Source: Flammulina velutipes (taxonomy: Eukaryota > Basidiomycota > Agaricomycetes > Agaricales > Physalacriaceae). Taken from it: a DNA stretch of 64,000 nt. The notes under the pieces were generated by a model, which had not been told where the DNA came from, ran no database searches, and saw only the letters and a program-made list of their open reading frames with translations. The translations under genes were made by a program, and so were the position numbers. Location: contig CM022373.1 of assembly GCA_011800155.1 (NCBI GenBank), forward strand, positions 2,790,001-2,854,000, read 5' to 3'. This document shows positions 51,181 to 61,900 of this stretch, piece by piece; positions within the stretch are counted from its first letter, which is position 1, and each line of letters opens with the position of its first letter.

Positions 51181-52234
51181 GCTTCAATAGCGGGTCCCGC
51201 AACAGGAGCGGCCGCTACCATAGCGGGTTCAGTCAAGACAGACTGGGCCACCTCCACAGCGACTGGACTACCCATCCAAGTGACGGTGTGAGGAGGTGGA
51301 ACTGAAGCCGAAGGAGCGATGGGATTGGTAGTTTCGTCGAAGTCACGATCCGTGGCTAACACAGGAGCGAAGTCCAAGTGAGCAGCGAGACCCGTTGTGA
51401 TAACGCGCTCATACATGATAGGACGAGTGTCGCAGAAACGAGGGAATCGATTAGCCGCTAAGAAGCGGGGCCACCAAAGGACAAGCACCTGGTCGACGGG
51501 AGACAACTGACCCAAAGGAAGGGACAAGTTGTTCACTACATCGTAGTTGGCAACGATCCCTCCCAAGGAGTCCTCAGCTCCAAGGTGAAAACCAAGGAGA
51601 ACGGACGTCTGACAAGGATACAATTAGACCTCCGACTGGAAAGCGGGTGAACCAAACATAGGGCGAAGTCACCCAATGCCTCTTCCATCATCTTAGCAAA
51701 ATACCGCTCGGGATGACGGAAGCGGGCGGGGATGAGGTCTTCAAAGTGAAGACCATCGAGTACCACGGAACCCCGCCGCATCCCAAACCAGTTAGAAACG
51801 AGACGAAGGCAGCAGACATACAACAGAGCAATGTTGTAGGCCTGACCCGTCTTGAGGTCGGGATCTTCGATCTCCCAGATAGCCATCGAGTGAATCTATA
51901 TCTAAGTCAGAACTAGGAAAACAGGGGACAGAATGACAAAACTCACCAAACATTGAATCATGAAGCGCAAAGTGGGTGCGTCGAGCATTTCGCTCACACC
52001 CAAGGACAAGTCCTCAGTCGGGGAAGTATGAAAAGAAGAAAGATCCAAGATGTCGAAAGGTGTGGCGACGATAGGGAAGCTAAACGTAGCACGATACATC
52101 GACAAGGCCACAGCTAGACCCGCTTCAGCCTCTAAGAAACCGACGGCTTGACGGGAAAAGCGGTCAGAAAGGCCTGGGAGAAAAGCGAGCTTGAAGTTGG
52201 TCCAGGGAGGGATTAACGCAAGATTCTGCTCCAT
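51156..52234 (-). CDS. Three-exon unknown gene, 3' end replaced by a repeat arm
   Basis: Exons 52234-51947, 51895-51653 and 51608-51156 keep frame (327 residues). Start MEQNLALIPPWTNFKLAFLPG; middle AIWEIEDPDLKTGQAYNIAL, LVSNWFGMRRG and FRHPERYFAKMMEEALGDF; end Pro/Ala-rich with two palindrome-derived segments (EPAMVAAAP, GPAIEAT). The last residues LCYTDN and the stop come from the inserted repeat arm, so the native C-terminus is lost. I do not recognise the family. It lies just downstream of a Gypsy-3 pol remnant in the same direction, and contains the same short palindromes as Gypsy-1, suggesting it was cargo of such an element. Confidence 0.55.
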
Positions 52235-52274
52235 GTTGGATAAGGATTCGAAAGGACGTTGCGAGTTTATAAAA

Positions 52275-55200
52275 CTATTCGTGCATCAAATCCCCAGAAT
52301 AAATCAAAGACGGTATAACATTCATGTCCTGCGAATGCCTCGACAAAGTCATCAATTATCGGTAAGAGTCCTGCATCCCGAATAGAGACTTTATTTAATA
52401 GTTGAAGGTCATGCACTATTCTTAAAGTTCCATTCTTTTTAAGCACGCAAAACCATTTTCCTCGATATGAGGATTGGCTTGGTTCATATGCTCCTGCCTT
52501 AATCTTATTTTTAAGGACCTCTATCACTTTGTCTCGTATTCCTGGGGGTATTGGTATGTTTCGATATTCCCAAGGTGTATGGGGAACAGTTGGCATGATA
52601 TAGTCAGAGAAGTAACTCTTCTTTAGAGTTCTGCGGTCCTCATCTTCAAAGGCAAGTGCCATTTCATTAAGTCTAAAGACATGCTGAAATAGGCGCTCCT
52701 CCTCGTCTGATAAAAAACCGGACTCATTAATTTTTAATCCACCCTATGCTATACAGATAACTAGTTAAGAGGCCTTAGTGGCGGGGCCAAATAACTAGTT
52801 GCTGGCCGATGCTATAGGGCCATATTTTGGCTGGTAGAAATGGCTGGCTGGCGGGCTGGGGCGGGCTGGGATGGGGCGGGATGGGTCCCAAATATGGATA
52901 GGAATTGATGGGAGCATGTAGGGATTGATGGACAGGGGGAGGGGGAGCAGGGGATGGGGAAATGTGGCCACACATAAATCCGGACCTAGGGATTGATGGG
53001 TACTGATGTCATTGATTGACCAGGGGGATGGGGGATGGGGATAGCAATTGTGGCACCAGAAAAATCCGGACCTAGGGTTTGATGGGGGCAGGGAATGGGG
53101 GATGGGGGCAGGGGAAATGTGGCCACAGGAAAATCCGGACCTAGGGATTGATGGGAACTGATGGGATTGATGGGGCAGGGGATGGGGGATGGGGCAGGGG
53201 GATTGGGGGCAGGGGACAATTGTGGCACCAGGATAAATACTGGGCTATTGCCAGGGTATGAGGAGGGTATGGGAGGGATGATTGTAGGTTGAAAAATAAA
53301 ATTCTTTCTAACTATCAGAAACATGAATGGGGGTGTGGCAGCTACTGAAACCAACAATAAAACGATGTGTGGCGCATTTTTAATCGAGGAGCACATACCT
53401 CGGATCAACCTGGGGTTGGTCTAGATGTCTTCCTATTGAAAAATGGATGTGTGCAGCACAAAGAACCATGTAAAAACACGAAGATTTGGCTGAGAAACAA
53501 GCAGAACATTATTGAAAATCCATCAATAAGCACCAAAAAGGGAGCAGCACTTTGCCCTCGCTTGGGGGTGACCTGGAACCACTTGTAGGTCGCCCAGACA
53601 CCTTTTGGGCATTGTATATGTCACTCAGTTAGGTCCCCAGGTCAACAGAACCCTTGAATATGATCAAAATGCCAAAAACCCGGACCACATAGGTTTGGGC
53701 CACACTATCAACTTGCCATGACCTGGGGACACTTTATATTCGAAGATATATGTATATGATGCTCTAATCATGAGTTGGATGAAGTCTGGAGTGTCAAAAA
53801 TGCGGTCAAAACCTTGGATATACCCTAAATAATGTCCCTCAAGAAAGCACACATACTATCAACTTCCCCTGACCTCTGGGTCATCCCAATGTGTTCTATT
53901 ATCATCATAGATGATGTATTAACACCCCAGAGGTGTCCCCAGTGTGGCAAAATGCGAACATTCATGATACTAGGTGAACCCTTATTCACCCTTCCCCCTC
54001 AAGTACATTCATTGGTTCGCATATCTACATCTTTAGGACTGTTCTAATAGTCATTTGACATTGTATAGATGATATCCTGGGCCCCAGGTCATAGGTAGAC
54101 CTCGAAGATACACCCCTTTGGTACATGGTGAGGATATGATCTTTGTACTAATTCTCAAATGTACATGCTCTATATTGAAGGGTGTTCAACCTGGGACATA
54201 TTCTGGGAGGCCAAAAACACATTGTATGATGTTAAAATCAATAGTCCACCACTCAGATGTGTGATAGTTGGGGTGATTCTTGGTGTAGAAGGAGGGGATA
54301 TAAATTATTGTACCATTTATATTCGCATTTTGCCACACTGGGGACACCTCTGGGGTGTTAATACATCATCTATGATGATAATAGAACACATTGGGATGAC
54401 CCAGAGGTCAGGGGAAGTTGATAGTATGTGTGCTTTCTTGAGGGACATTATTTAGGGTATATCCAAGGTTTTGACCGCATTTTTGACACTCCAGACTTCA
54501 TCCAACTCATGATTAGAGCATCATATACATATATCTTCGAATATAAAGTGTCCCCAGGTCATGGCAAGTTGATAGTGTGGCCCAAACCTATGTGGTCCGG
54601 GTTTTTGGCATTTTGATCATATTCAAGGGTTCTGTTGACCTGGGGACCTAACTGAGTGACATATACAATGCCCAAAAGGTGTCTGGGCGACCTACAAGTG
54701 GTTCCAGGTCACCCCCAAGCGAGGGCAAAGTGCTGCTCCCTTTTTGGTGCTTATTGATGGATTTTCAATAATGTTCTGCTTGTTTCTCAGCCAAATCTTC
54801 GTGTTTTTACATGGTTCTTTGTGCTGCACACATCCATTTTTCAATAGGAAGACATCTAGACCAACCCCAGGTTGATCCGAGGTATGTGCTCCTCGATTAA
54901 AAATGCGCCACACATCGTTTTATTGTTGGTTTCAGTAGCTGCCACACCCCCATTCATGTTTCTGATAGTTAGAAAGAATTTTATTTTTCAACCTACAATC
55001 ATCCCTCCCATACCCTCCTCATACCCTGGCAATAGCCCAGTATTTATCCTGGTGCCACAATTGTCCCCTGCCCCCAATCCCCCTGCCCCCATCCCCCATC
55101 CCCTGCCCCATCAATCCCATCAGTTCCCATCAATCCCTAGGTCCGGATTTTCCTGTGGCCACATTTCCCCTGCCCCCATCCCCCATTCCCTGCCCCCATC

Positions 55201-56387
55201 AAACCCTAGGTCCGGATTTTTCTGGTGCCACAATTGCTATCCCCATCCCCCATCCCCCTGGTCAATCAATGACATCAGTACCCATCAATCCCTAGGTCCG
55301 GATTTATGTGTGGCCACATTTCCCCATCCCCTGCTCCCCCTCCCCCTGTCCATCAATCCCTACATGCTCCCATCAATTCCTATCCATATTTGGGACCCAT
55401 CCCGCCCCATCCCAGCCCGCCCCAGCCCGCCAGCCAGCCATTTCTACCAGCCAAAATATGGCCCTATAGCATCGGCCAGCAACTAGTTATTTGGCCCCGC
55501 CACTAAGGCCTCTTAACTAGTTATCTGTATAGCATAGGGTGTTTAATCCTTCCATTTGTTCCTGTGTCAGTCGTTCACCTGGTTTAAATACTGGAGGATG
55601 GTTTGAAAGTATAGGTAGTGTGATAAGAGGGTCCTCAGGAATAGTCCTTCGTACTCGGGCTTCCTCGGGAAAGGTGCCGGATACTGGTTTTATCTTTTGG
55701 TCGACTCGTTTATACATAGTGAATACTTTAAAAATCTGTTGTGGGTCTATACTTTGTCTTTCAGCTTGCGAGTCTCTGTTATTTGCAAATATTAAGATAT
55801 CACCCGATTCGGGATAATAACTGGTTGCTACCAGTGTCTCTGAGCTGCCCATCGGGCTGGTCGTTATTTCCGAACCATAGTCTTGGCCTTTCCGTTGCCT
55901 AATCTGTTGGTATTCATTAATTTTATTTGGCTCTGGATAGTGGTCTGATGATACCAGTGTTTCAAAGCCTTCAGTCAACTGATAGTTTTCCCGGGTCTGG
56001 TGATTCCCAGCTTGTATAGTCCCAATATAGAATATTTCTGCTTCATCAGTCAAATCTCCTGTTCTAGATACTGAAAGATAAAGAGCTGATGTCCTTAAGA
56101 TTTTATCTATCTGTCTTTCCAGTCTTTCAACGTGTATCTTGAATTGCTTTGCGAATTTTGTTTGACTGGAAAGATCATATAAATAAACTTTTCTAGTAAG
56201 AATATATAGGACTTGGGTCGCAGGGAACAGGAAATAAATAAATACTATCATAGGGAAACAGACTGTCAATATAATGACAGATAAATATATAAAGGCAGAT
56301 AGGGTCTTAAATAGGGCAAAAATAAAATATATAAGCCGAAAGTTAGGAACAAGTCCTGAAATAAATACAAATGCGCTAATGGAGAGC
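52275..56387 (-). pseudogene. Gypsy-3 Pol remnant (start of reverse transcriptase), split by foldback element
   Basis: Right piece 56387-55542 contains VDQKIKPVSGTFPEEARVRR and PVFKPGERLTQEQMEG. The left piece 52739-52275 resumes with INESGFLSDEEERLF and carries YEPSQSSYRGKWFCVLKKNGT, LRIVHDLQLLNKVSIRD and VFDLFWGFDAR, where similarity stops abruptly before the YxDD motif. These align in order with the RT regions of Gypsy-1 and Gypsy-2. Leaving out the insertion with one short duplication restores the frame exactly. RNase H and integrase are missing. The A+T-rich start (56387-56160) reads as hydrophobic but may be leader sequence. Confidence 0.8.
52740..55541. mobile_element. 2.8-kb foldback element with 1.2-kb inverted arms
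   Basis: Arms 52740-53958 and 54322-55541 are inverse copies, with only one single-base length change noticed, around a 363-bp centre (53959-54321). Ends: CACCCTATGCTATACAG and the inverse. The flanks share TTTAATC(C), a 7- or 8-bp target duplication (52733-52739 and 55542-55548). The outer part of each arm carries tandem C-rich repeats around CCTAGGTCCGGATTT. There is no coding sequence. Reading frames in the arms are repeat read-through. It inserted into the Gypsy-3 pol remnant. Confidence 0.9.
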
Positions 56388-58940
56388 TTACCCATTGTAA
56401 GGGAAAACATGACCTAAAAAGTCGAAATAGCTAGTGGGGTGAAGGTATCCTTCCTCAAATAGAGGACGGACGTGTTTCGGCAAGTAGACACGAAGGTACC
56501 GCATGCGCCTGCACAAGTTTCCTAAGACTCCATCCAGATTCTGGTCCAGAAGGTGGGAAAGATGGTAAAAGAACTCATCCTCCTCCCAAGATAGAAGTGG
56601 GTTGAAAGGAGGTAGGGGTGCCCGGGGAGGATAGCTGGTATGGCCGGTCTAGATGTCATGCTTGGGATCCAGATGGAGGCAGGTAAGGTTAAATCCCTGC
56701 TTGGCGTCCTCTTCCAGAGTGTTGATATAGCGAATCGTCTGGCAGTGACAGTAGAAGTAATGCCTAACTGGATCTTCCGGTGGGCGGCGATCGACGGCGG
56801 CACGGACTGGCTCTGTCATGAGATATTCGGTAAAAAAGTCGACGAGCTGGGATATGAAGTGGCGGGCGCGTCGTAAGCCATTGAGTGCAATGATGTCCCG
56901 TCCATAAGTATTGGCAGCGAAAATGTGGCGAGGATCAAACAAGGGGTCCATATAGCTGAAGGTGCATCCGTCGTGGAGCTCGACGGTCTGGAGTGCCAAA
57001 GGGTTGCCAATTAGAAAGAGGACGTGGATGCGGGGATGGTCATAGAATGGAATTCCGTCCCAGATGCGGTCACCAGCAGCAGGAGTGACGGATATGATGT
57101 GGCTATGCACCGCTTCCTCGCTGACCTCCCTATATCCTGGCCACTCGTTGTTGTCCCATTGTGTCTTCAAGTTGTCAAAGACGGCCTGGTAGTTGTCGAT
57201 CTGGTCAGCGGCAGTGAGCTCTGATAGAGTAGCGTCGGGGGTGCGGAATAATTCCGGACGGGGTCTAACATCTTCCACTTCGAGAGGATATTTGAAGAGC
57301 TCATGTACTCATTTACGCTCGGAGATGACAGCGATAGGAGGTCCGTAGACGGCAGGGTCCTCCCAGGACATGAAGCGGGCATCTCCCTCCCAGCGGAGAG
57401 GATGAATGTTGCAGGATCCTCGAAACGTGGTGATGAAAAACTCCGGACGGCTATATCCCATAGTGGCACCAGCTGGAACGAACGAACATCCCGCGCGGCC
57501 TCGACTAAGGGTGTCTCCAACGTCGGCCTCAGTGGCTTTGTGCATGTGTTTATGGACAGTGGCGGTACTAGAGTGTCCAAGGTTATCGTGTAAACGGGAA
57601 TGGACGACAAAGAGCGCGTTAGGGGCCAATGCAACATGCGGAACTTCGGCGAGGAATGTTATCGGATGCTGGGGGTGATAGACGCTGTAGGTCTCTGGCG
57701 ACGGTGGAAGTGGTGGAGACCTTGGTGCATCCATTAAGTCTTTAATCAATCGTAAATCAGCTTTGAGACTGAAACGGCTGACAGGATTCTTACCCATATC
57801 TTCGAGTTGAGTGTGTTCATCCTCCGTCCCGATGGTAGCATGCATTGACTGAGTTTCGTCGTCGGATGAGGTCTCGGTGGAGGAGTCGGATTCCAAGGTT
57901 TTTTCCATAGTGTATTCTGACTCCGAGTCAGTATCCATGTCATCTTCAGAAGAGTCAGAGTTGTCGGTCCCGAAAGTGGACTTCAGAAGAAGACTTGGGT
58001 CGATCGTCTTGTGCGGGTATTTTCCCGCCGTGGTGGGTCGCGGAAGAAAGGGTGTCGCAGGGCGTGGTATCTCTAGTGGTACGGGAGCGGTCATCTGCAA
58101 GACCTCAAGTGACGTCTCCTCGTCAGTTGCAATCTCGGTCGGGGTTAAAGATGGCCCAGAGTCTGCTTCCATAGGTATCTCAGTTTCTTGGACCGAGATA
58201 AAGATTTTAATATGCTTACCGATTGTGATTTGGACTCGTCGGTCATCAATGTAGCGTTTGTCGGTCCTGACGACGATGCGACTATCCTCGGGTATGTCAT
58301 CATCTATTTGAATGATTGGTTTCTTAAGTGTCTTGATTCGCGCTAAAGAGGGCAATGAGTCGGTTAGTCTCAGTGTCCGGATACGGTGAGTAACAGAGTC
58401 ACCTTCTTTGATAGCCTCGGTGTATTGATGCGCAGTGTGGATGACGGGAGAAGGTTGTTCTCGCGCTTCAATATCCATGAACGCAGACGTGATGTCTCCC
58501 GTCATTCCTATATTCGATACAGCGTCGGGTTTCTCATCTTCGACTGCGTGGATTGTCTCGTCCGTCGACATGTCCTGCGTCGTCGCGTCTGGAGTCGTAG
58601 TGGTAAAAGATTCGAAAACATCGTTAGAAGTCGCCTGGCGCGAGGAAGGTTCAGTTGTCATCTCGTCCCATTGTTGGAAAAGGCTTACCTCCGTGCGAAA
58701 GAGGTGTGAATCGCACAGGATATTAGTGAATCCTTCGAATGTCAAGGTCTGAGTGTTGCTGACACTCGGCGTCATCCACCCTGGATGCGGGCTAGAATCG
58801 CTTGTGAGAGTCCCGAGGCCCCTTAAGTTGTCTGTTCTCGACAAGACTGCCGCCAGGTATTTCAAAAATTGTGTATGGAATAAATATTGTGAGTACTTAC
58901 TTCGCGCAATGATTTCGACAAGATACATGAGTAAATCCAT
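56388..58940 (-). pseudogene. Spliced unknown gene with a nonsense codon
   Basis: Exon 1 58940-58901 (MDLLMYLVEIIAR), exon 2 from 58846, further exons, then 57317 joined to 57277 across a 39-nt intron (SE-LEDVRPRPELF). The protein has an acidic Ser/Thr-rich middle (DSSEDDMDTDSESEYTM). The C-terminal region looks globular (DNYQAVFDNLKTQWDNNEWPG, DRIWDGIPFYDHPRIHVLFLIGN, LNGLRRARHFISQLVDFFTEY). A TAG at 56651-56649 interrupts it. The same frame goes on sensibly (LLSWEEDEFFYHLSHLLDQN) to a TAA at 56390. The TAG fits a CAG-to-TAG change. Family unknown. It may be cargo of the Gypsy-3 region. Same direction as its neighbours. Confidence 0.55.
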
Positions 58941-58970
58941 CAAGGATACTCGTGTATCGTAGGGGTATGG

Positions 58971-61900
58971 TCACAATAGTTCCGCCAAACGTCCTTGGTT
59001 GATTGTAACATGCGGCCCCACGATGGGTCCGTTGGCGCGAATATCGTTGACGGCGGCTAGAATGAAAGGGGTTCGCATTAGCGATGCCATTGCAAGGAAG
59101 GTAGGGGTGTTTCGCGCCGCTCCTGTGTCTTCCCATTCGGGAATCACAACTGGGGCATGCGCGAAATACATGGTGAGCGGTGGCTCACCTTCGTCGACAA
59201 GGTCTGTGCACCGTGCTAGATCCTTGAAAAACTCGCCCGTGAAAGCATCTGCCGCGTCCATCTTCCAGTCCGGCAAGTTCTCCGTAGCCCCAAGGACACA
59301 AATAGCAGGGATGTTCATGCAGGCAAACCCTCCAGCGTGCGTCAAGGTAGCAATACGTCCGTCTGGGGTGAGGCGCTCGTCGGTCGGAATATACTCTGCT
59401 GGGCGGGGGTCCTCCCTTTCATCCTGGCTGAGGAGTCCAGCTATTCGTCGTTTGTTAGGTGAATGGTAGGAGACAGCTAAGCTGGACGTACTTGAGACTA
59501 TTCTGTTTGCCTGCGTCACCAGCGCATGCCCGATTCTGACCGCGGGATCTCGTCCAGGCTCCAAGGTAATAACTCGTCCATTGACAAGTAGGTGCTGGTC
59601 CAGCCCGTAGCCTGTGGCAGCGTCGATACACGTCGGAAGGCGGACAGCAGTTGGGCAGACAATAATCGTGCCGTGGAGTTCCTGTTTTCCATTTGCAGCA
59701 TGCAGAAGAGTCGACGCGACGATGTTCTGCAGCTGCAGTCCAGCGGATGGGAGTAGTGTTGGTGAAGCTGGGAAGACGGCGGGACGTGGAGCCAGGTTGC
59801 GACGAATTAGGAGCGGCACTGCCGCAGCATAGACCCGGTCGTCATCCGAAGCTCCTGGGTCGGTAGCGTTCGGAACTGTAGAGTCTACGTTGACGATACG
59901 TTGAAGGACTTGAGGCATTGTTCTGAATTGGTCTGTTTGGCTGTGTTGAGTTCGGAGGTCGTTGAGCTCGGAATGTGTGTTGGTGCTGTCTCCGGCCTCT
60001 TTCTTCTTTCTTTTATACTTGTTCTTTCTTTGTTGCTTTGTTTCTTGTTCGTTCCTTGTCGTCCTTTGCTGAGACGATTCTGGCGTATGGTCTGATTCAT
60101 TTTGGCCAAGGTATGTCTTATTTTGTTCGCTCGGCCAATATTTAAATTGGTGGAGGGCGAGCCTCGTGTCATGAGTCTGATTTAATTCTGGTTTTAGTTC
60201 ATTCGCCTCCTGCAATGTCTCCTGCAGACGTTTGTTCGTATCAGGCCAACACCGTGCGTCTGCAGGATTATCTCTTGCCCGACACCGGCTGTTGTCTGGA
60301 TTCAATTCATTCCTCGCCACACTCGCCAGTTTGTCTGCCTGGTCGGCGGTACCAGGAGACGTCGCCGTTGGATCTGAAACGTCTTGGTTGAGAGAATGTC
60401 TGTCTTTGGGTGCGTCATTGTTTTTCATCTTAATTTGTGTCCTAATTTTTCGTTTCAAATGTCCGGACTCTTCCTGTCGTCTTTTGCTAAACTCGGACCG
60501 TTCACCCCCATCTTCCCCTTGCTTATTTGCCTGGATGGTGGCGCCCGAAGGTATCACCGTCAAGTCTGAGACTGCTTGGATGAACGGCCATGTCCGTATC
60601 AGTGTGTTGCTGCATCTTGTCTTATTTTGTTTTCTAACCTCTTCCCTTACTAGCTCAGCCCTTCTTTCAATTTCTGCCTCGTCAGCACTGGTCGACTGCA
60701 TGGCCAGGTTGGATTTGGAAGCTGTTGCCTTTTCACGGCAGGCCCGTCGTAGAGACCGTGTCGCGTCAAGCCTGTCTGTTTGGCTCGAGGCTGCCTCTTG
60801 TTGGTTCATAGGTTCTCCCTGCCATTGGTGAGTAGAAGGTCGCTCATCTGTCAACTTGTCTGATGCTTGGTCTTGCAGGTCGCCGGCGTCTCTATCCTTA
60901 GCCAGTGTAGGTCTCTTCGCGGCTCGTGGTCCGTGTAGTCGTTGCTCTAGCACTACTTGGAACTCTGATGCCTTCAGCGCATCTTGTCCTCGTTTACTCA
61001 CCCGGTCGGGGGTGCCGGAAAGCTCCTTAGTCGGATTCATTTTGTCGTGCCTAAAGAGATTTTCGTCTTTCGGTATGTCAACTAGGTTCTCTTTATTTCT
61101 TGCTCTAATTTCGTCACTTTTATTCTCTCTTTTAGCGACTTGCGCGGTTGGCACGGACATGGCGCCGCTGGTGTCCCTTTGCCGTACGACAGTCGTTATC
61201 GTAGGGTGGGCTACTGCCTCCGTGGAGGCGTCTTCCAGCCTACGGCGATCAGGCAATCTCATCCTCATTCTTGACTCGGACGACTCGTTAGAGCTCTTCA
61301 TCCGACTCGTCAAGCCGTCGGTGGTCTCTCCAGTTCGTTCTCGTACCTCCTGGTATCCTGATCCGTTCCCCTTCTCTCCATCCTTTTCTATGTCGGCTTG
61401 TGGCACCTGTGCGGGCAAGATGACACTGTCACCCCCTTGCGAGTCATTAGTTGTCGCCCCAGGGAGTGAAATACCATTTGTGGGGGTCTCCTCCAACCTT
61501 TGGTCAGTAGGAGTTGATTCGCTTGTCTCTTGGTCTAACGCTTGATCTGGTAGTGCACTAGCTTGTTCGTTTCCGGTTGCGATGCTCGTTGTTTCAGCTC
61601 GCAGCCTTCGCCGCTGCTGTTCCCAATTTTCACCAGATCCTGGCATATTCTGCATGTTGCGTCTTTGCCCGTCATCCAAGTCTTCGTCTTTCTGTGAATG
61701 TGTGTGTTCGCATTCCTGTACGTCCTCCCGTTTTTCTGCACTGTATCCTCTTTCGCTCACCTGGTCCTTTGTTCCAGCAAGTGCTGCTGTTGGGTTTGAC
61801 GCGTCTTGGAGGAAAGGCCGCGTCCACTCAGGTGTGTTGCTGGTCTTCGTTTTACTTTGCGCCTGAATCTCATCGTCATACTCCGTGCGTGCAGGCAGGG

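Noticed and set aside
52740..55541. Repeated 60-200 codon frames in the foldback arms as genes
   Set aside because: They occur as mirror copies in both arms and consist of C-rich tandem repeat read-through.
55517..56387. Multi-span membrane protein in the hydrophobic part of the Gypsy-3 pol frame
   Set aside because: The hydrophobicity follows A+T-rich codons. The continuation is a clear retroelement Pol segment, and there is no good start signal.
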